The translations under genes were made by a program, and so were the position numbers. Below, in pieces: positions 56,366-64,000 of a stretch of DNA of 64,000 nucleotides. How positions within the stretch are numbered: position 1 is the stretch's first letter; every line of letters begins with the position of its first letter. The stretch is taken from assembly GCA_947579665.1 (NCBI GenBank), contig OX388345.1:60441454-60505453 (forward strand), in the 5' to 3' direction. Origin of the DNA: Sympetrum striolatum. Its lineage: Eukaryota > Arthropoda > Insecta > Odonata > Libellulidae. The notes under the pieces are model-generated. The model had not been told where the DNA came from, searched no databases, and saw nothing but the letters and a program-made list of their open reading frames with translations.

Positions 56366-56824
56366 CTTATTTCTATTTGTTTATTTAATTACAAATGGAG
56401 CACATAGTGCCGTGGTAGACACCGTTATGAACATAGGATTCAATTGAAGTATGCCTTGCACTGAACCGAGTACTACAGGTAACGAATCCTCTATCGATTT
56501 CTCGCATTTTTATCTTACGCAGATATTTATTCTTACTTTACTTTGTTTGGCGTATTACCTTAATTTAATTTTACGTATGCGTATTAATTAAGGTCTCAAC
56601 TGCAAAACTCCCGCCTTGATTAAACCTGAAAGGCTTTCGAAATAATTATTGTATTATTTGATGAAACTCGATCTCACATTTGAAAATTAGGTACACGATA
56701 GACAGTGAAATAATTAAAAAGAAACATATTGGAACATATAGACCCACAACTCAGGGTAGTATCCCATGATAATTTTCATTGCTTGCATTATGCAAGCACC
56801 CATTTACTAGTATATATATATACG

Positions 56825-58440
56825 AGTAAAATGTAGCTTGCATAAGCAGATTGACAACACGAAGGTCATATCGCCATGATATCGGGACGGTCCTCAAAAG
56901 AAAGAAAAAAGGATTGAAAATATTCTTAAAATTGGCTGCAATTTAATCGTCTGGCAACAAAACCAGGTCTTCCATACTATGCAGCACAACAGAAGATCAC
57001 CATCTCTAACTATGTGTGAAAATTCAAGCAGAAATATTGGCTGCAACCGCCTCAAACGACGTCCTGATTTTCACATATATTCCTTATGTGAGAAATATTA
57101 ATGCGCTCTGGCATCGAACCCAGGAACAGCATGGTCTTATCTAATTTTTTTTCTTAAACCGAGTCTTAATATACATCTTCTATCTAAGCAAGAACTTCCT
57201 ATTATTTCGATAATGGGAAAAATCGTGACTATGAGGCCCTCTAGAATCGAACCCATGACACTGAGGTTCAAAATCGCAATTTTTCTGGCGGTTATACGTT
57301 ATACTGCGAATTAGTATCCTATCTACATACCTATACAAGTAAATGTTGCTTGAATTCTGCAAGCATGTTGATAACACAAATTTCAAGTCAACATCATATC
57401 GAGAGGGTCCTCAGAAGTAGAAAAAGTATTGAAAATCATCTTAAAATTTGCTAAAATTTCTCTTTCCAGCATTGAACCCAGGTCTTCCTGGTGATAATTA
57501 CTATGCAGAGCAACAGAAGATCAAAGTCCTTAACTATGTGTGACAACTCAAGTAGAAATATTGGCTGCAACTGCCTCAAACGACGTCCTGATTTTCACAT
57601 ATATTCCTTGTGTGAGAATTTGCAATGTGCTCTGGCATCGAACCCAGGAACAGCATGCTCTTATTTATTTATTTTTCTTAAACCAAGTTTTAATATACAT
57701 CTTCTACCTAAGCAAGAACTTCCTATCATTTAAATATGTGCATCAAAAAAATAATAAAAAACTAACCCAATGTATTTTAAATGGGCGACATATTTACCAC
57801 CCGGCACCGAACCCGGGTATTTCTGGTGATACTTGCTATGTAACACAATATAAGATCATCATCTCTAACTATGTGAGAAAATTCAAGCAGAAATATTGGA
57901 TGCAACTGCCTCAAATGATGTCCTACTTTTCCCTTATAATCCTTATGAGAGAAATTTTAATGTGCTCTGGCATCGAACCCAGGAATAGTATGGTCTTATC
58001 TTAATTTTTTTCTTAAACTAATTGTTACCATACATATTCTAGCCGAGCACGACCTTCCTATCATTTCGATAAGTGCATCAAAAAAAATAATGAAAAACTA
58101 CCTCAATGTATTTTAAAGGGCAGATATTTGCATCGTCCTAGCATCGAACCCAGGATATTTTCTGTCAAAGCCATTAATGTTATCGATAGATCCTTGCCAT
58201 ATCTTTTGGCTCCTTGAGATTTAATTCTCTTATCTATCCGGGAAGTATTTTTTAAAAATTACGGAAAATCCAAGCATTGCGTTTAAATGGAAAAAATCGG
58301 GACTTTAGGGCCCTCTGGAATCGAACCCATGACACTGAGGTTCTAAATCGCAATTTTTCCGGTGGTTTCTCGATATGGCCAATAGGTCGTAAAAATTACA
58401 AGTCAATGGCGTTTGTGGTTTAGCCTGTGAATTAGTATCC
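56825..58440 (-). repeat. Satellite array 2 (inverted relative to array 1)
   Basis: The minus strand carries the same motif (plus strand: CTGGCATCGAACCCAGGA) with sites near 57115, 57248, 57474, 57643, 57810, 57977, 58147 and 58324, mostly 167-177 bp apart. Two unit types alternate: one is followed by TTTAAAATACATTG, the other by CTCTCATAAGGATTATAAGG. That gives a repeat of about 335 bp made of two diverged units. The frame 57540-58004 lies entirely in the array and is not a gene. Confidence 0.75.
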
Positions 58441-59401
58441 TATTTATCTATATCCTTGAATGAATCCAGAGAAGCATCTATATATAATGATATATATATA
58501 TATGAATGAATCTGGAGAAGCATATATATATATAAAAGATATAAATATTGTAGCGGTTTTCCCCCTGCATCGCTACATCCTTTTTTTAAATTGCTGATGA
58601 CGTCTCTTTTTTTGGATCTTGTATGTTTTTTTGTGTATGTTGTGTTTTGCTAATTGATGCAATGAAAGTGTTATTATTTTTTTGTGGATTAAGTGTGAAT
58701 GCCAAAACTCCTGGCGAGTGTGTATATATCGCGTGTTTTTTGTTCGACGGCTAGCAGAAAGCTACCCCCTTGCGCGGAGTAAGTGCTCGCGGAGGGGAGG
58801 ATTGTGCGTGTGATTGGTGCTTCCTTTAAAAAGGGCGGACGGTCTCTCGCGAGCTTTTGGTCTGTCAATGCATACCTCTATGGGTCTTGCACCCTGTTAC
58901 ATTGAATACATCGGAAGAAGCGAGTAGTACCACATGACACTGCTTTGTATCTCCCATTCAGTAGTTTTTCACGCTTGGAAGGAGCTTCCCCAAGTGTGGA
59001 ATATACCCGGTTGCATTCGAGCCGCAGCAGTCTGCTGAGGAGAAGATTGTGCGTGTGATAGTGGACTTCATCCTCCAAATCTCGGTCCTTGAATCAGACC
59101 ATGAGGTCTTAAAGTAAGACTCACCTGGCGTGATTGACTTACAATTGTCCGTTATTTTTGACACCGCTCATATTTGAGCTTACAATTTCATTCGCAGTAT
59201 TATTGTGTATGTATTATTTTTGGGGGGATTTTTGTTAAGATATTTTTCGTAACATCTGTTCTGAGGCTATTTTTTTTTTTACTTCGCTCATGATTGAGCC
59301 TGGGGTTTTGTGTGTAGCGTAGTGTGTGTGTGTGTCATTTTTGGGGGATTTTGTAAATGTTATTTTTTCTTTGGTCTCGTATCATTGTTTTTCTATGTCA
59401 G
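58441..59401. other. No gene recognised; microsatellites and a GC-rich block
   Basis: 58480-58535 is (TA)n with a repeated TGAATGAATC. 58549 onward starts TGTAGCG and CGCTACA closes a short inverted repeat at 58577. 58730-58860 is GC-rich. ATTGTGCGTGTGAT occurs twice (58802 and 59046). (GT)n lies at 59322-59335. Minus-strand frames at 58878-59164 have no recognisable domain. An LTR was considered, but no second end was found. Confidence 0.35.
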
Positions 59402-59405
59402 TTAA

Positions 59406-61880
59406 CACAAGGAGGACAGTTTTGGCCTACCTAGAAGGACGGGAGGTGTTCATTTGACCACCTACTTTTAAAATTCGTAATTAAATAGTTTTATGATTTT
59501 CAAGGACCTGAATTTTGCATAACTTCTAAGTTTGACCATTACACAAATGCTGATAAGGTGTTTTACCTCGTATTTTGTTTACATTGTAATTAATTAAACA
59601 AAATGTTGACCGATGTCCTAAATCTGCAGAATTTCTTATTCTAGAATATTTTATCTATTCATACTGGACCAATGAAACTCATATTTTCGGAATAAGTGGA
59701 ATAAAGTCCGAATTGTTGATAAAAGTCAGCCACGTCATGCCAAGATTGTTATGCCATCTGATGGAAACCATATAAAACCACTTGTTTGTGCCTCGGAAAA
59801 AACCTCCATCAAATACGATGGTGGAAGAATTTTTCGAATTTCGTCGTGAAAATTTCCAATCTGTGGTTTTCGTCAATGCCAAATCGTTCTATAACATTTA
59901 AAAATTCATAAAAAAATTTTTAGCAGGGTTGCCAACATATTAGTTTAATCATTATAAAATGTTCTTCCAATGTTTTTCTCAGGTAAATGTCAAACTTATA
60001 TCTCAAGTTTACATTCAATCACCTTTCTTGAACAATTAGAATTAATGTCAAGGATACTAACTTTATAAATCAGGGCTACCAATCGTAAGAACGGATCTCT
60101 AAACAGAGAGTTATGCGTTTGCAGAATAAATAACTAAAGGGATATTTTGAGCACAGATTTGTTTCATCTGATTTGTCGAAACTCTTGGGGATCCCGAATA
60201 AGTTTATAAATTATAAAGGAGCAGGGTTAGTAAAATTTTTGGCTTTAAAGTGAAGGCAGCAATCAGACCTTCATGGAAAACCTAGCAATTAATCATGCAT
60301 TTATCGAGAATGGCCTTTTCTTACTCATATCTCATTCTGTGCTTATTCACTCTGGTGCTAGTTTTATTACGTTGATTTTTATTTTAGACTTACCTTAATA
60401 CTTACATAATTCTTAAAATGTTATTTCCTTCCATCATTCGCTAGTTTACAATAAATCCAAGTCTTTATAATAACACTTCATCATCTTCACAATGTAAGGT
60501 TTGAAATCATAATAAAGCTTCGCTATTGTTCTTAAAAATTAATATTTATTCCTTATTAAGTAATGGATTAACATTTTTAAGATATATGATAAGAGAGAAT
60601 ATCACTCTATGTATCCAAGAGTACATAATTTTTTACCGCAGATTCTGCACATTGCCAATTTTACAGAGCATATTCCACTGTATATTTTTCTACATTTTAG
60701 GCACAAATTACTAGATTTGTTATAACATCCAGGTGAGATCTGACACTTTCTTCTTTTCTGCGGTCTTATTAGCGCTCTTGCTTCCCCTGATGAAATTCCC
60801 GACATTGCAAAGGAACATGAGGGAGGTGGCTCTATTATTATTATTACTATTGGGGGTCTTTATTAGGCGAGATTGAGGATTGAGACTAAAACATCTCCTC
60901 TTCCATCGAACCTGTAAAGTTATCTCTCCATCTGTAATAAGGTTCCAATAATTTCTAATACAAGTCTTTGAATTTACTCCTTCCGGCTGAGTATACGCCC
61001 AGTGGTTTATTTGAATAGAACCCAGCTATTTATTGAGGCCAGGTCCGATATGTTAAAAAATACATGCACTGGCCATCTCCTTGCAGCCGAATGAGTTGAA
61101 TATTTCCGACACATGCTATCCATTATATCTACTCCTACTTTGTTGTAGTTGTAAAACAAAACTGTATAGGGTTTCTTTTTCTGAGTCAGAAATCATCACA
61201 TCCTGATGCATTGTACTGATTAAAAGCAAATTTTTATATTTTTTGCTTGGTAATTTGTCAAGCTATGGCCTAGTCTATTTTTATAAACTCTAGTTGAGTA
61301 TATTTCATCGCTGTGATGAACCAAAGGAGGTAATTCTCTTCTATTTTTTCTTATCGTTCCAACCAGTGAGATTTTGTTTTTTTTTTAGTTTTTCAGTGAG
61401 GCTGATTGAAGAGAAGTAATTGTTGCTTATCTTGATACTGGAGTTTTTGAACGGCTCTGCCAACCATAGCACAACATATTCTCCAAGAGACTGCCTTGAT
61501 CCCCTAGCATCATCTTTTCCACAAAAAGGAAATGCATTTAGGCAATATTTAGACTTCCCGTCTGCTAATACACAGTACTTGATCCCAAACTTATCTGGCT
61601 TATTCGGCATGTATTAGATGAATGGGCATCGGCACTTCGTAGGATATAATTGTTCATTGGCCGTAACACTCTCGTCATGGTTGTAGCAGGCTCGGGAGTT
61701 AGTCATAAATGTATTCCAAGGCTCAGAACCCAAAGCAAATTTTTCTTCTCTCAGAGCTTGATTCTGAGTTTCTCTGTGATCAAACCGTAAATGTTTCATT
61801 ATGCTTACGAATTGATCCTTATTCTTAGTGCTAGAGAACATTTTAGATCTCTATGAGTAGATACGAAAAGTCTATCCTAG
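59406..61880 (-). mobile_element. Decayed piggyBac transposon
   Basis: TTAA (59402-59405) is followed by CACAAGGAGGACAG and CTACCTAGAAGGACGG, the end shared with the repeat at 24307. Transposase coding relics on the minus strand lie at 60602-61841. The opposite end is not found, so the element is truncated on the right. Confidence 0.7.
60602..61841 (-). pseudogene. piggyBac transposase pseudogene
   Basis: Minus-strand blocks in order: 61841-61614 (KHLRFDHRETQ, SVTANEQLYP, KCRCPFI); an in-frame TAA at 61611-61613; 61610-61341 (MPNKPDKFGIKYCVLADGKS); about 61148-61020 (YNKVGVDIMDSMCRKYST, RRWPVHVFFNI), then more stops; and a Cys-rich C-terminus 60805-60602 (KRRKCQ, CLKCRKIYSGICSVK, CRIC). These match the DDE/D core and the C-terminal zinc-binding region of piggyBac transposases; GVDIMD corresponds to the third catalytic region. 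In-frame stops and frameshifts make it non-functional. The N-terminus is missing. Confidence 0.8.
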
Positions 61881-62400
61881 CGTGTTTCAAGGTCATTGTA
61901 CTAAAAACAATGTTTAAAAGCAATTCACGCACTCCCTCGCGCGTCACCGCTTGCCCCGCCGCTTACCCCCACCCGCTAGTACTTTCCCCGCCGCATTTTT
62001 AGAGAGAATTATAGAAATGTTCGAACTTCTTTAAAAATTAATTATCAATTGATTAACTTAAATGCTAGAATTGCTTATTTAAGAATTGCATGTTTCCAAA
62101 ATATTCTTTTTTATTTCCTTGTCGTAATCTTTAATTTTCCTTCTTATAAAATTTCATCAAAAGTTTTCCATAAATTTATTCCTATCAGCTTGAAAATATT
62201 ATTTACTAGGGCAAGTAATGCTTACATAGGTTTTAACGGACACTTTTTATTTAGGTGAAAATATTTTCAATACTAGTTTTTGCATTCTCCAACTCACCAC
62301 TTTCAGATTCACAAAAAATTGTCAATTTATCTACTCTGTTTAAAATATATTTTGTTTTTTCACAAGAGTACGCGGACTTATTGGTATGAATTTTAGAATA
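61881..62400. other. No gene recognised
   Basis: A short GC-rich stretch (61925-62000) followed by AT-rich sequence. The frame 62049-62258 has no recognisable domain. Confidence 0.35.
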
Positions 62401-62977
62401 CAGTAGAACCTCGATCTATTGTTTTTGAAGGGACCGAGAGAAAAAGACGATGAATGCGGGAAAAAAATCAAAACGGGAAATGTAGACTCAGTTCACACTA
62501 TTAAAATGAATACATAACGAAAGTTTATCCAAAGAAAACCGCTAAATATTTCGAAAAAAAAACGTACTGGACTCCTAGAGACGGTACAAACTGGGTGAAA
62601 TATGCCAGTAAACTGAGAGGGACAAACAGGGCTCGTACGCCCACCCATGTGAAAGCTCTCCAATAGGATACAATGTATTAAAACAGCCCCGAATGTGTTT
62701 AAAAAATCGTCCGTTTTCAGCAAGTGCTACGACAGCCTTAAAAAAAGTTCATACCAAGCTCTCAAAGAAAATTTTTGTCGCAATTCCTAATACATTGTCT
62801 TTCTTCCTCGATTGGCCAAAAATCTGAACAATGGATGCGGGAAAATAATATTTTGATGAACGATGAATGCGGTATTACTTTACCTGTCTCCTTATGGGCC
62901 TAAGTCGGGACTATAGAAAATAAACGATAAATCGGGGAAAAGGACATATGCGGGAACGATGGATCGGGGTTCTACTG
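62401..62977. mobile_element. pogo-like MITE (577 bp) with TA target duplication
   Basis: Left end CAGTAGAACCTCGATCTATT and right end (complement CAGTAGAACCCCGATCCATC) are inverted repeats with TA on both outer sides (62399-62400, 62978-62979). CAGTA termini and TA insertion fit pogo/Tigger-type elements. ATGCGG words recur in the interior. No transposase. Confidence 0.7.
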
Positions 62978-62979
62978 TA

Positions 62980-63240
62980 TCTTCAATATTTGTCAAAATT
63001 TGTCTTGGATTTTTCAAATTTAAGGCTAAACATCCATAATTTGTTGAAATAAAATTATTTTTTGAAAAAAAATTGGGTTTTTGTAATAATTATCTTCAAT
63101 ATTAGTCAAAATTTATATTGGATTTTTCAAATTTAAGGAAAAAAATCCCTAATTTGTTGAAGTAAAAAGATTTTTTGAAAAATCTCTAGATTTTTGTCAT
63201 TATTACTTCAGTATTTGTCAAAATTTGTCTTGACTTTGTC
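62980..63240 (+). repeat. Short tandem repeat, about 110-120-bp unit
   Basis: Three starts of CTTCAATATTTGTCAAAATT type (near 62980, 63102 and 63206), the first two also sharing GATTTTTCAAATTTAAGG. GAATTTTAGAATAC occurs just before the MITE (62388) and after the array (63246), so the MITE appears to sit inside or beside this repeated block. Confidence 0.55.
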
Positions 63241-63259
63241 TCTATGAATTTTAGAATAC

Positions 63260-64000
63260 TTGAAAGTAATTTTGCATTTTATCAATCAGCAAGGTTATGA
63301 AAAACTAGAAAAAATTCTGAATTACTAGAGATAGAACGCTTTTTTTATGTTGATAATTTGTGAACATTTCTTCCAAATTATTTAACTCATTATTAAAAAT
63401 TCACTTAAGTGCAAAGGTGATGGATCTCAGGCTCTTATAGATAAACTTATTCACCGATAGAAATGATTAAGTGGAATAAGGGATTCTCTTTTGAAATAAT
63501 CTTTCAACACGCACGCACTCCTAGAATCCGCTGATTATGCAATACTTGTAACTTCTGCTGACCAAAGATGATATCAAATGCTCTCCTTGAAACAAAATCT
63601 CATGAAAATGATGTAAAAGAAGACCTTATAATGAGTTGGTGAGAAAATTTACCTAGGGGATGAGTTAAGAGTAATTAAACTAGGGATAGCGTTAATACTC
63701 CCCCTAACACGTTGAAATTATGCTTGAATAGGAAGAAACGTTTGTAATGAAGTGGTAGTAGGGGTAAATAATTTAAATAGAACTAAATGAGGGGAACTTT
63801 CTCATTTACTCCTACGCTTCGTCATTGAAGACTTGGTGTGACTTTGCTTCATTCTTCCGTTTCAAGGTTTTGGAGTTATTCTTCCTGTTTGGAATTATTT
63901 CCTCTAAGAAGAAATACAGTAAAGTATTAACAGTTTAAACAGAAATCTGAATAAGTATCAGTTTATATACTTTTGAGTTATTCCCTAGTATTATTTTTTA
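63260..64000. other. No gene recognised
   Basis: AT-rich, no long open frame and no repeat I can define up to the window end. Confidence 0.4.

Larger units (their letters stand above)
51211..56810 (+). mobile_element. Helitron copy 4 of a tandem array, with insertions
   Basis: It begins TTACTATATATAAAGCTGC after CTAG and ends at CTAG 56807-56810, again 10 nt after hairpin GCTTGCATTATGCAAGC. The next base is T, as expected for insertion between A and T. The 5.6-kb length comes from a partial internal repeat (52560-52990) and foreign sequence at about 53050-55190 (minisatellites, hairpins, SINE) and 55560-56360. Confidence 0.7.

Noticed and set aside
57540..58004. 154-aa open frame
   Set aside because: It lies wholly in the inverted satellite array, and repeated fragments of the same translation appear in it.
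58549..59260. LTR starting TGTAGCGG with a TATA-like box
   Set aside because: No matching end, target duplication or second LTR could be found.

Overview
The window is eukaryotic and almost certainly from an insect. It is AT-rich, has spliced genes with GT-AG introns, and carries two genes for ZAD plus C2H2 zinc-finger proteins, an architecture typical of insects. The rest is dominated by transposable elements common in insect genomes. I cannot name the species.

Genes. Two tandem paralogues lie on the plus strand. ZAD-ZnF gene 1 (coding exons 19927-24018, about 441 aa) and ZAD-ZnF gene 2 (coding exons 32445-41445, about 430 or 455 aa) each have two exons encoding the ZAD, several short phase-0 exons encoding an acidic linker, and one long last exon with six C2H2 fingers. 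They are probably nuclear DNA-binding regulators that dimerise through the ZAD. Exon content differs. Gene 1 keeps only a decayed version of an exon that gene 2 retains. Gene 2 holds, out of order, a nearly identical copy of gene 1 exon 6 inside a large transposon-filled intron.

Layout. 1-9.9 kb has no supported host gene, one coding relic (about 5.85-6.13 kb) and a tRNA-derived SINE (8.3 kb). 9.96-14.89 kb is bounded by short inverted repeats and encloses a PIF/Harbinger-like element with a HARBI1-like fragment. 15.3-18.7 kb holds a second SINE copy and several MITEs, some with perfect 8-bp target duplications. 19-24 kb is gene 1. 24.3-32 kb is intergenic, with a piggyBac-derived repeat, MITEs, a probable hAT transposase fragment and a solo LTR flanked by CAAT. 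32.4-41.4 kb is gene 2, with a truncated Harbinger copy, MITEs, a G-rich long hairpin and a satellite array in its introns. 42.68-56.81 kb is a head-to-tail array of four Helitron copies with nested insertions. 56.83-58.44 kb is an inverted array of the same satellite. 59.4-61.9 kb is a decayed piggyBac transposon, and 62.4-63.25 kb has a pogo-like MITE and short tandem repeats.

Most notable are: a satellite of about 167 bp whose units each carry a tRNA T-arm/B-box-like motif, present on both sides of the Helitron array in opposite orientations; the exact tandem Helitron array; a MITE family (ends GGTAAAAT or similar, 8-bp duplications) as small as 70 bp; and the exon-6 segment shared by the two zinc-finger genes, whose downstream edge contains satellite sequence in both. 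No computation or database search was run; all family names rest on recognised motifs.
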